Origin: Cricetomys ansorgei
Taxonomy: Eukaryota > Chordata > Mammalia > Rodentia > Nesomyidae
Assembly (NCBI GenBank): GCA_026225945.1
Contig: JAMJFZ010000674.1
Location: 338,501 to 402,500, forward strand
Length of the DNA stretch: 64,000 nucleotides
Direction: 5' to 3'
Position numbers and translations under genes: made by a program. The notes under the pieces were generated by a model that worked only from the letters and a program-made list of their open reading frames with translations, made no database searches and had not been told where the DNA came from. This document shows positions 26,808 through 33,959 of this stretch, piece by piece (the first letter of the stretch is position 1; the number at the start of each line of letters is the position of its first letter).

Positions 26808-29800
26808 AGATTATGCCACAAATGTGTGGGTGCCCACAAAAGTCAGAGCTTTTGGAGCTAGCAAAATCTTGGAGCTAGGGTTACAGAATGCTGTGAGCCA
26901 CCTGACACGGGTGCTGGGAACTGAACTTGGGTCCTATGGAAGAGCATCAAGGGATCTTAGCCACTGAAACATGTCTCTAGTCCTAATTTCTGGCTTATAC
27001 ACTTAATTTTAAGGTTACTAAAATAATTTTACACTATAACAATATAAAAATATACACGAAGACAAAAATTATAATGATTACGTAGGATGAACGACAATCT
27101 CCAACAATGTATTTTTTGCATTTTATGAAGCCAAAATTTGTGACGATTAAAAGCAAAAATAAAGTGTTTATTGAAATAGTTGCAGGGGCAAAAAATTTAT
27201 CTAAAAACATCAATTTTAAATTATATACATGGTGGCTTAAAAGTATTGAGGAGAAGCAACTCCTCGGTTCTCAATAGAATTTAAAATGATTTCATTCTTA
27301 TTGATAAGAAATATGTTAGTTGAGTGTAGTAGTTTGAATGAGAATGGACCCCATAGGCTCATATATTTAAATGCTTGGTCCCTAGTTGGTGGAACTATTT
27401 GGGAAGGATTAGTAGGTGTGGGCTCATTGGAGGAGAAGTGTCACTGGGTGGTGGGCTTTGCGGTTTCAAAAGCCTACACCATTCCTAGTTAGTTCTTTCT
27501 CTTTTGCATCATGCTTGCGGATCAGATATAAACTCTCAACTACTGCTCCAGTGTCATATCTGCCTTCCTGCTGCTGAACTCTCCCACCATGATGATTTTG
27601 GACTCCCTCTGGAACTGTGAGCTTCAATAAATGTTTTCTTTTCTAAGTTGCTTTGATCATAGTGCTTTATCATAGGAATAGAAAAGTAATCAAGACACCG
27701 AGCATATGACTCATGCTTATAATCCCAGCACTCTGGAAGACTGAGGCAAGAGGAACGTCACAAGATCTTTGCCAGCTTAGTCTACATAGTGATTAATATA
27801 CTAGCTTATCTCAAAACAAACAAATACACACATTTAAAAAAGAACTACATTACATTTCAGGCTCTGGATGTCTCTTAGCTCCTGGTGTTGACTTACCGGA
27901 TGGAATGAAGGCTGATTTGCTGAAAATCTTTGTCCGAAAAAATTACCATTTCTTCCCCAATTGCCACTTCTGAATCCTGTATATTATTTTGACAAAAAAT
28001 TATTTTCTGTATTTTCATCAGTGAATTCAGTATCTTTCACAATCAATTTTTAAAAGCTAGGCCTTGTTTTGAAAAACTTCTACATTTCATCGCTCTGTGT
28101 CTGATTATCTCACTGAATTCTACAACAGCTTTTGCCCATCCTATCTATACTCACTACTTCAAAGGGGCAATCTTCATTGTTACAGTATTTAAGATTTGGT
28201 TATATATGGCACCAAACTTGAGACAAATATGGAATTAATTAAAAGAATACACCAACATAAAAAGGATGAATGGAAAAAAAATGATCTGTTTATTATTAAC
28301 CATATCAATAGTTGCCTCAATTATCTGCTTTGAGTATAGAGATAACTTAAAAATAATTTTTAAAATGTGATCTGAGAATGTGGCTCAGTTGGCAGATTGC
28401 TTTGTTAGCATGCACAGAATTCCTAAGTTTGTTCTCCAACACTGCATAAAACTCAGTGTGGTGACACATATCTGTAGTATTGGCACTTGGCAGGTAGAGG
28501 CATGAGATTAGAAGTTTAAGGTTATCCTTGGTCACACAGTGATTGGGAAGCTAGCCTGTGGTATATAAGACCCTATCTCTGAAAAACAGGTTAATTAAGA
28601 AATAGAAATATCCGAAGAGCTTATAAAGATCAGCTTTATATTTTATTAGGAAATACACATGAAAATAGAACTTCTTACCAGTCTTAGATGCATTATCCCT
28701 ACAATGGCTATTGTTTCTCATTAGAGACTGAGCCACTGAAAGATTCATATGAAGGCTGCAATAAAGTTTGGTAAGCTTGCAGAGGCTTGTAATATGCATA
28801 GTATCAAGACAGTGCTAACCTTTTGAGTAGACCAGAGAGACTCTTAACTGTTGAAAATACTTCTTCACAATGACAATATGTATAGCATGTTTGTATTGAA
28901 ATATGTTCACTGCTCCAGACAATGTTGTTAGGCTATAGGAAACATTTTTCACATTGTACCTCATTGTTTTTACCCAGCAACATTCCTTTACAGAAAAATG
29001 TGGTTGTTATAGTGCTCAGGTTATTGATCATGTTCTTAACACTCCTGTATTGACCCACTAAAAGTGGAGTAATCAGGCAAATGTAAAACAGTTATTACCT
29101 CCAACGTTAATTTCTCACCCTGATTGCCATTAGAAAAGTAACTCCTATCAATTAAACATTCCTTTAACTTGACTTGGAATAAATTCTTACCAACCCTGTA
29201 CCAGTCCATGTCTGAGAACAATGAAGCAAACAACAAAACCCAATGTTAGAACACTACAAGTTCTAGAATCTGCATGTAATTTTTTACATGTGGTGTTTAA
29301 TGTACTTTACCTCTCCCCCAATGATTCCTATGGATAGTGGCTCGCCCTCTGAAACTTGGTCTCTGTGCGTCACCCTCTTGATTGTATTCTTCAGTGTCAG
29401 GAGCTTCTAGATGCCTAAGCATTATATTTTCATCTGAACCAGAAATTACAGGAAAAATGAAGAAAATGGAAAAAGTCAAATGACAATAGCCACAAATCTC
29501 CATCATAATTCATCATATTATAGAACATATAGAACAGCTGTTAATCCTGAAAAAATCTTAACATTGCAATAGTAATAAAATTGGAAAATCATAGAAATAG
29601 CAAATAATACAGAGATCTTAAGGTTTCTTTGGGGGTGTGTGGGTGTGGTGTGGTGTGCATACATGGAGGCCAGAAGGGCATGCTATATCACCTCTCTTGG
29701 AACTGACACTAACTTTAGGCAGCTTGCATGTGAGAACTGAACTCTGGTCCTCTGAAAGAGTAAGCACTCTTTTTTATTATTATTGGAAATAGATTCTTCT

Positions 29801-30031
29801 CTCATACAATACATCCTGACCACCAAAAAGTCATCCACAGCTACACTGGGAAGCTGAGGCCACGGTGGGAGAAAAGAGATCTTTTCTTAGAAACCTCCAA
29901 GAATGAACCTGGCATGAAGGGTCATATCTGTAGATTGCCTTTTGATGCCAGCCTTCACTACATAGTGAGTTTCAGGATACTCTGGATCATACAGTATGAT
30001 TCGGGACAGTCTCAAACACATACTGAGACCT

Positions 30032-30081
<50 letters not shown>

Positions 30082-32489
30082 TAAGGCAATGTTTAAATTG
30101 AAATGTAAGAATATAATAGTATATGGTACCTGTGTCCAAAAATTGTGCCATGAGGAAAAATGCAAAAGATTTAAAATGTATTACCTGAAAATATGAATGC
30201 TTTTAGCAATGATATCCCTTGAATTCTTCCTATAAAAGAGTCTGAGTTCTTGTGTACACAGCTAAAATACCCTACAAGTTAGATTATAAATTGAAGGAGA
30301 AATATTCATGTTTTTAGACATTCTGTTATGATGGCTGTAGAGATATCTTACTTGCCATGCACCCTTAAGGATCTGAATTAGATACCCGGAATCCTGGAAT
30401 TGATGCCATATGTGAGGGCTATGAGATAGCCCATTGGGTAAATGCACTTGTTGCCATGTCTGACCACCTCAGTTGGATCCCTGGGGAACACATGGTGAAA
30501 GGAGAGAACAAATTCCTGCAATTTATGCTGACCCTCATGTGTGCACTCTAGCATGCCACACAACTCCTGACTCCCCACACCAAATAAATAATACAAAAAA
30601 CGTTGAGCCATAGTGGTGTATTAATCCCTGCAATAATTAGCCAGAGATTAAAGAATACCTGAGATTCATTGGTCAACCAACCTAGTCTAATCAATAAGCC
30701 CCAGGTCCCAGTGAAAGACTGGTCTCAAAACATGTGTGGCTGACGCCTAATGAACAACACTCATGGTTGACCTCTAGCCTCCACAAATATGCAAAGATAC
30801 ATAATCAAGCATACCCACACATATATGGGCATTTGTGCACACGCAAACATGAACACACTACCTGTAGACCTGTACACACACACACACACACACACACCTG
30901 AATTAAATTAGGAAAAAAGCAAAAGAAAACCTGTCAGGTAAAGTGTGAGTACTAAATTAATACCTTAAATTGAATTGGTATGTAATAATTTGAGACAGGA
31001 AACCGTTTCCTCAAGTGTCTCCATTTGGCCTGTAAAAATTACCTAATAGATTCTATTTGGTATAAAGAAATAGTACACAACCCATATTACAGCAGGAAAA
31101 AGCAAAGCAAACAACCAACCTTGCCTGGTTTGGTGACTTCCAATAATAAATCCTGGCACTAGGAATTTGCAAGCAGGCAACCGAAGGCTAGCCTGTGCTA
31201 TACAGCCAGACACTGTAAAACAGTGTCTAAAAAAGATATAAAAACAGAATAACAGTCAAAGGCTTTAATCTTTATATTTTGATCAGAAGTGTGAAGGGTA
31301 ACTTAGTGGGTAGAGTGCTTGACCAGCTTCACAAAGCTCTGAATTTGATACCCAGCACAGAATAACATTAGGAAAGACAATGCCATCCTTGAATCCTAGT
31401 TGTCCCAGGCTACTTCACTCAAAGGGAGACAGTTTTTGAGTTAGGTGAGACCTTGTGTTAAAAACAGCGTCATGTTTATTAACAAGCTTAATCTTAAAAC
31501 ATTACTTGTTATATATGATTTTTGAGACTATATCTCTCTTTTTGTGAATGAAGTGACAGGTTCCTTTCGTCTCTGAGAGGTTCCAACTATCCAGATTTCC
31601 AGAACTCTTAGAAATATATGAATTATACTTATTTTCTTAGTGGCCTCTTCATCTAGATTATCATGCATTTTGATATGAGGCCATTGCTTACTGATAAAAA
31701 AAATATAGCCCTATTTCAGCTGCTAAGTGATATTGTCATAACTTTTAGCCACCACACTCAGCTTTATATGAAGTATTTGATACAAAATTGTGTCATTGGT
31801 GCTTGAGCTTCAACCCCTGGGTTTTACTGACACAAAATAGGTACGGGTTGCATTGAGAAACACACCGCCATGCTACATTTTTTTAAAGAGGAGATTAAAG
31901 GCATATCATATCAAGCTTCAAACATCACTGGGCTTTGTCCTTGATAGGTACTCTGTTGACTGGGGTACATTTCCAGTCCATTCTTTAATTTTAGACAGGA
32001 AAAAAAAGACAGAATTTATCTGGGCTTAAACACAGAATTATTAGTATCTGAATAACCGAATTCTCATGTAATTCATATTAATAATTTTCTTGTCAAAGCA
32101 GGCTGGCCTCGATCCGCTTGCTTCTGGCTTTTTTTTTTTTTTTTTTTTCCCTTTCAACAATGGTTGTTCCGCACGTCACTTTAAAGTTTCCCTTCTAGAA
32201 CAGAAGGGCCGATACGGGAGAATGGCGGCACGGACAGCCAAGGTGGAAGGTCATTCTGGGGTGAAGAAGACACGAGAGCAGGAGCTCAAAAGCCTGTCCT
32301 CAAACTACAGCATCACCAGGCGCCATTTTCTGATGTCGGTGTTATGCTGAGGTATCGCTTTCAAGATCCTTTCTGAAAAGCCGGGACCCTCAGAAGGGAG
32401 AGAAGCCCAGGCGCTCATCCATAGAGAAAGAACCAGTTAGCCTCACCGTTTGTCATCATGTGGCCACGGCCAGTCCGATTCCAAGCCAT
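14014..32489 (-). CDS. Eight-exon gene for a 718-residue octapeptide-repeat, RGG-containing protein of unknown family
   Basis: Minus-strand gene built from eight coding segments: 32489-32447, 29433-29311, 27976-27897, 24019-22479, 20789-20708, 19239-19187, 16582-16423, 14088-14014. Lengths are 43, 123, 80, 1541, 82, 53, 160 and 75 nt, in total 2157 nt or 719 codons with the stop. Every intron is GT...AG and every phase joins without a stop; that agreement over seven junctions is the main evidence. Layout by residue: 1-129 Arg/Gly/Asn/Gln-rich; 130-417 thirty-six octapeptides; 418-531 His-rich; about 531-562 RGG block; 563-718 tail with an acidic Ser/Asp run and an aromatic/basic end. No signal peptide or membrane segment is evident. 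I do not recognise the family. The composition (RGG, SP sites, low complexity) fits a nuclear RNA-binding or condensate protein, an inference only. The start has a good Kozak context and lies just downstream of a CCAAT/GC-box array. Confidence 0.82.
14165..14785 (+). mobile_element. SINE cluster: three B1-related elements and an ID element
   Basis: B1-like units at about 14168-14310, 14343-14480 and 14490-14632 (degree of decay falls in that order), then an ID-type unit ('agctcagtcacagagcatttgtctcat') at about 14686 with a long A run at 14751-14773. All in the last intron of the gene. Confidence 0.75.
14935..15118 (-). mobile_element. B1 SINE
   Basis: Reverse B1 with (GTTT)n at its left, 'tggctgtcctggaactcactctgtagaccagg' and a duplicated 'gctgggattaaa' box at 15060 and 15082. 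Confidence 0.85.
15548..15602. repeat. (CA)n microsatellite
   Basis: About 26 CA units, in the last intron of the gene. Confidence 0.95.
16423..16582 (-). CDS. Exon 7: aromatic/basic C-terminal segment
   Basis: 160 nt. Acceptor GTTGTTCATTTGATTAG|T, which has a short pyrimidine tract; donor AATCAG|GTACTTAAG. One base completes a Ser codon, then GHYFYYYYALIDSLWRHGVE and a further 33 residues ending TNQ in phase 0. The run of four Tyr and the mixed hydrophobic/basic pattern look like a small folded unit. The reading frame stays open about 33 nt upstream of the chosen acceptor, so an earlier acceptor with a different phase is possible but would break the join to exon 6. Confidence 0.72.
17130..18640 (+). 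mobile_element. HAL1/L1 ORF1-like fragment, broken
   Basis: Plus-strand sequence with fragments of an L1 ORF1-type coding region, such as 'caggaactacagcagcaagctacagccaacagaatacaagagatg' with in-frame stops, then 'catcccagctcaaaggc', 'gaatactaaaagctgcaagagaaaaagagcaagtaacatat' and 'ccagactactagattcagtgaaactttcaattac'. These words are known from rodent and human half-L1 (HAL1) copies. No ORF2 follows; a (AC)n run ends it. Lies in intron 6 (between exons 6 and 7), opposite in strand to the gene. Confidence 0.6.
18645..18698. repeat. (AC)n microsatellite
   Basis: About 27 AC units at the end of the HAL1-like fragment. Confidence 0.95.
19187..19239 (-). CDS. Exon 6: acidic Ser/Asp exon
   Basis: 53 nt. 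Acceptor TTTCAACTGTCTTCCATTTAG|G, donor GACAG|GTAACT. Encodes VMQEGNSSSDESDDSSD plus two bases. Starts in phase 0 as exon 5 requires. The Ser/Asp/Glu run looks like a typical casein kinase 2 target stretch, common in nuclear RNA-processing proteins (known pattern; function here is inferred). Confidence 0.78.
20047..20229 (+). mobile_element. B1 SINE in intron 5
   Basis: 'gccaggcagtggtggcgtac' to 'gagaaaccctgtctc' followed by about 26 A. Between exons 5 and 6 of the gene, antisense to it. Confidence 0.9.
20708..20789 (-). CDS. Exon 5: short non-repetitive segment
   Basis: 82 nt. Acceptor TTTCATCCTTTCTGACTAAAACCAG|C; donor GGAGGG|GTAAGTG. Enters with one base, which completes the AG left by exon 4 to a Ser codon, and ends in phase 0. 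Encodes SPIVREMAEYLWAQEQRRNE followed by LISRNGG. It is the first stretch of ordinary, probably helical sequence after the repeats. Model residues 596-623. No family recognised. Confidence 0.8.
21968..22065 (+). mobile_element. ID element in intron 4
   Basis: 'gggctgaggttgtggctcagtggtaaatcacttacc', 'ataaggccctggg', (AAC)n tail. tRNA-Ala-derived ID family. Confidence 0.75.
22479..24019 (-). CDS. Exon 4: giant repeat exon (octapeptides, His-rich stretch, RGG block)
   Basis: 1541 nt, one uninterrupted frame of 513 codons plus two bases. Acceptor CCTTTCCAG|ATG at 24020; donor GACAG|GTAAAAAC at 22478. Without the donor the frame would hit TAA at once, so the splice is needed to read on. Residues 83-129 are polar (Asn, Gln, Glu, Arg, His). 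Residues 130-417 are 36 tandem octapeptides, consensus SQSPHFRG. Residues 418-531 are His-rich with a decayed eight-residue period. About 531-562 is an RGG/RAG block. The exon ends with SPESEYEMD. An open frame of this length in a tandem repeat is partly expected because 24 is a multiple of three, but the frame stays open through the non-repeat flanks as well. Confidence 0.85.
22582..22673 (-). repeat. RGG/RAG-coding CTCCCT-rich tract
   Basis: On the plus strand a run of ctccct, ctgctc and cctcct. On the minus strand it codes GRAGRGGRGGRGERGGRAGR and more of the same. RGG boxes are established RNA-binding and arginine-methylation regions; the role here is inferred. Confidence 0.8.
22674..23014 (-). 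repeat. Degenerate 24-nt repeats coding a His-rich stretch
   Basis: Directly after the clean octapeptides the same eight-residue rhythm goes on in diverged form, with His and Arg at fixed spacing (for example DRFHHEDPGRFH, HDHSGRVYHGHAGRAG). It appears to be older, decayed units of the same or a sister minisatellite. Confidence 0.7.
23015..23878 (-). repeat. Coding minisatellite, 24-nt unit x 36
   Basis: Exactly 864 nt, 36 units, no frameshifts. Unit consensus on the minus strand is TCTCAAAGCCCCCATTTCAG plus four bases, coding SQSPHFRG. Positions vary in an orderly way: residue 5 is His, Asn or Ser, residue 2 is Gln or Leu, residue 8 Gly or Arg, residue 1 Ser, Pro or Thr. Variants come in blocks (His-type at both ends, Asn/Ser-type in the middle), the usual sign of local unit duplication by unequal exchange or slippage. 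Units 1-8 alternate FRR/FRG, forming a 48-nt higher-order repeat. Confidence 0.95.
24241..24386 (-). mobile_element. B1 SINE in intron 3
   Basis: Reverse B1: 'gagacagagtttttatgttg', 'ctggctgtcctggaactt', 'accaggctgaccttgaactc', 'gggattaaaggtgtgtgccaccactgcctggc'. Only about 220 bp upstream of the giant exon's acceptor. Confidence 0.9.
24758..24845 (-). mobile_element. ID element
   Basis: Reverse ID: 'gaggattgaacccagggctttatgcatgctaggcaagtactctaccaactgagctacatcc'. Confidence 0.8.
25679..26020 (+). mobile_element. B4 SINE followed by an ID element
   Basis: B4 at about 25685-25890 (ID-like head, B1-like tail 'ggaagttcatggccagcctggcctacataag'); ID at about 25922-25980 ('ctcagtggtagaacacttgttttgcatgtgtgaggccctgggttg') with an A-rich tail. 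Confidence 0.7.
26220..26990 (-). mobile_element. Two reverse B3/B2-type SINEs with a (GT)n tract between
   Basis: First at 26225-26525 ('gggatttgagctcaggtcctcgtgcttcc', 'tactcagtgagcag'), (GT)14 at 26776-26803, second at about 26805-26985 ('gtgctgggaactgaacttgggtcctatggaagagca', 'ctagtcc'). Confidence 0.7.
27330..27690 (+). mobile_element. Rodent interspersed repeat, family not named
   Basis: Well-known rodent text: 'gtagtttgaatgagaatgga.cccataggctcatatatttaaatgcttgg', 'ggaggagaagtgtcactgggtgg.gggctttg', 'actgctccagtgtcatatctgcc', 'agcaataaatgttttct', ending 'gtaatcaagacac'. Highly repeated in rodent genomes; I cannot assign the family by eye. Confidence 0.6.
27897..27976 (-). CDS. Exon 3: Gly/Asn/Phe/Arg-rich segment
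   Basis: 80 nt, acceptor ...AATATACAG|GA and donor CCG|GTAAGTC, a strong consensus. Enters with two bases and ends on a codon boundary, as exon 4 (which starts at ATG) requires. Encodes FRSGNWGRNGNFFGQRFSAN and then QPSFHP. The Asn/Gly/Phe/Arg composition continues exon 2. Model residues 56-82. Confidence 0.8.
28361..28590 (+). mobile_element. B4 SINE in intron 2
   Basis: ID-like head ('gatctgagaatgtggctcagttggcag'), 'aattcctaagtttgttctcc', then B1-like 'gcacttggcaggtagaggcatgag' and 'aggttatccttgg'. Confidence 0.7.
29311..29433 (-). CDS. Exon 2: acidic start, then Arg/His-rich stretch
   Basis: 123 nt. The acceptor follows a long pyrimidine tract (TTTTCTTCATTTTTCCTG...GGTTCAG) and the donor is GAGAG|GTAAAGTA. 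It enters with two bases and leaves with one, matching exons 1 and 3. It encodes ENIMLRHLEAPDTEEYNQEG, then Asp-Ala-Gln-Arg-Pro and an Arg/Gly/His segment ending in HWGRG across the junction. Residues 15-56 of the model. The FRGR and WGRG motifs continue into exon 3 and resemble RGG-type RNA-binding low-complexity sequence, but no named domain is recognised. Confidence 0.8.
29898..32098 (-). repeat. Duplicated block D, copy 1 (intron 1 side)
   Basis: Runs of clear similarity, in the same order, to 33960-35900 and to 49205-51060. Shared landmarks include a B3-like SINE with 'gtgggtaaatg', the 'cattggtcaa.caacctag' stretch, and 'agtacacaacccat' followed by 'cctgcctggttt'. It aligns with copy 3 up to 'tcaaagcag' at 32098 and then jumps into the promoter cassette. 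Confidence 0.7.
30038..30082. repeat. (TA)n then (AAAT)n microsatellite
   Basis: Tail region of a SINE-like element in intron 1. Confidence 0.9.
32447..32489 (-). CDS. Exon 1 (coding part), copy A: start codon and 14 residues
   Basis: The ATG at 32489-32487 has G at -3 and G at +4. It encodes MAWNRTGRGHMMTN plus one base, then the donor G|GTGAGG at 32446. The single leftover G joins the AT that opens exon 2 to make an Asp codon, so the phase is right. Upstream in the same frame there is no stop for at least 20 codons, so the exact start is chosen by Kozak context and by conservation in copy C. The 5' untranslated part runs toward the CCAAT array at 32590-32870. This exon lies in a cassette repeated at 39.0-40.3 and 42.7-43.7 kb. 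Confidence 0.75.
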
Positions 32490-32679
32490 CTCGGAGGGTT
32501 CCTGAGGAGTCAGTCCCTTCCGGAGAAAAGCGCGCCCTGCTTTCAACCGTTGGCTCAGGCGCCAACTCTGTGGAAAAGCCTAGAACTCTCAACCATTGGC
32601 TAACAGAGCCCTCCAATCACTGTCTTTCCCTGCACTGTTGCCAAGGCTCAGCAGGTAGACTTTAGTGTATGCCAGTCAG

Positions 32680-32897
32680 CACCAGGCCTCCAATCAGGAG
32701 GGAGAGGTGGGACAAAAGCACAGCACCAGGCCTCCAATCAGGAGGGAGAGGCGGGACAAAAGCTCAGCACCAGGCCTCCAATCAGGAGGGAGGGGCGTGG
32801 CAAAAGGTCACCAGGCCTCCAATCAGGAGGGAGAGGCGGGACAAAAGCTCAGCACCAGGCCTCCAATCAGGATGAAGAGGCGGGGCAAAAGCAGGTT
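32680..32897. promoter_or_regulatory. Copy A promoter: 44-bp CCAAT/GC-box minisatellite, 5 units
   Basis: CCAAT cores start at 32690, 32734, 32778, 32819 and 32863, spaced 44, 44, 41 and 44 bp. Each unit also carries a GC-box-like ggcggg/ggtggg. Closer to exon 1, a reverse CCAAT (attgg, about 32594) and another ccaat (about 32613) add more sites. Arrays of CCAAT boxes next to GC boxes about 100-400 bp upstream of a start codon are a known NF-Y/Sp1 promoter type. The local CpG density is far above the AT-rich surroundings. TSS not visible. Confidence 0.65.
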
Positions 32898-33245
32898 GCA
32901 TGCCTGCCCCTCCTCCCAAGCGGCAGTTTTCACAGATATTAGCAGCCAGGAACTGTCCAAGGATTAGTAAGGCCACGAACTTTTCTACCTTTTTTTTTTT
33001 TCCTAACTTTTTATCGCCCTTAAAGTTGTATTCCTGTTATTCATTAAGAAAAACATGGTCATTACTATTTGGCTCTAAATTCTATCCACTTTCACCTGTT
33101 TTTCTTTTTTTTAGTATATGAATATGGGTTACTATTTGCCTCCATGTATGTCTGTGCCTGGTGCCTGTGCAGTCCAGAAGAGGGCTATAACCTGGAGTTT
33201 CAGATGTTTAATTTGAGCCTGCTATTGAACTTCTTATTTACTTTA

Positions 33246-33247
<2 letters not shown>

Positions 33248-33277
<30 letters not shown>
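33248..33277. repeat. (GT)n microsatellite
   Basis: 15 GT units at the outer end of cassette copy A; copies B and C have GT/CT-rich or GT-like runs at the matching place. Confidence 0.9.
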
Positions 33278-33281
<4 letters not shown>

Positions 33282-33716
33282 CTTCTTGGAGTCCAGCAGC
33301 TCCTTAAAGGTGTATTTCTTGTATATATTAGGGAAAATATGATTATTTTGCTTTGGTTCTAAAATCTACTCACTTTTAGTTTTTTTTTCTTTCATTTAAA
33401 TTGAATAGTTACTCTTTAGTTCATGAGTATAGGTATTTTGCCTCCAAGCCATCCTACGAGGAAAATTTACAGCCCTGAATGTATACATTAAAGAATGAGT
33501 ATAAGCACCAATGACTTACACAAAACTCGAAAAAACAAGAACAGAACTAACCCAAACTCATTTAATAGCAAAAATTAAAAATCAGAGGAGAAATTAATAA
33601 AAACAAAGAAAACAATACAAAGAATGAAACAAACAAACCTAAAAGTTGGTACTTTGAGAATGTAAACAAGACTGACAGAATTACCCAAATGAAGGTTGGG
33701 GGGAAAGAGAGAGAGA

Positions 33717-33775
33717 AGAGGAGGAGGAGGAGGAGGAGGAGGAGGAGGAGGAGGAGGAGGAGGGGGAGGAGGGGA
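33717..33775. repeat. (GGA)n microsatellite
   Basis: About 17 GGA units, homopurine on the plus strand. Confidence 0.95.
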
Positions 33776-33959
33776 GATGAATAAAAGACTCAAGTGAACA
33801 GAATCAGAAACATTATTATAACAGATACCAAGCAATTGCAGAACAGTATAAGGGAATATTTAAAAACATGTACTACTTAGTTTCCAAAATTTTAAAAAAA
33901 GGAATGAATTTCTAGATTCAGCCTACTCGCCAAAGTAAAACAAGGAGAGATGGAAACAG

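Larger units (their letters stand above)
32099..33370 (-). repeat. Promoter/exon-1 cassette, copy A
   Basis: Segment shared with copies B (39.0-40.3 kb) and C (42.7-43.7 kb). The stretch 32100-32690 appears identical to 42710-43295 apart from the length of a T run. The left edge is sharp at about 32099, inside what in copy C is a longer B1 remnant. The right part (32930-33110) holds about 165 bp that copy B keeps and copy C lacks. Ends near a (GT)n run at 33248-33277. Confidence 0.85.

Noticed and set aside
32215..32350. Plus-strand frame MAARTAKVEGHSG... in cassettes A and C
   Set aside because: The ATG context is good, but it lies on the far side of the exon from the promoter array, the same region is degraded in copy B, and no splice or family support is seen. 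Identity in A and C only reflects the identical DNA.
32665..32967. Plus-strand frames across the CCAAT minisatellite (PPIRRERRDKSSAPGLQSG type)
   Set aside because: Frames through promoter repeats; the 44-bp unit is not a multiple of three, so the frame rotates between units.
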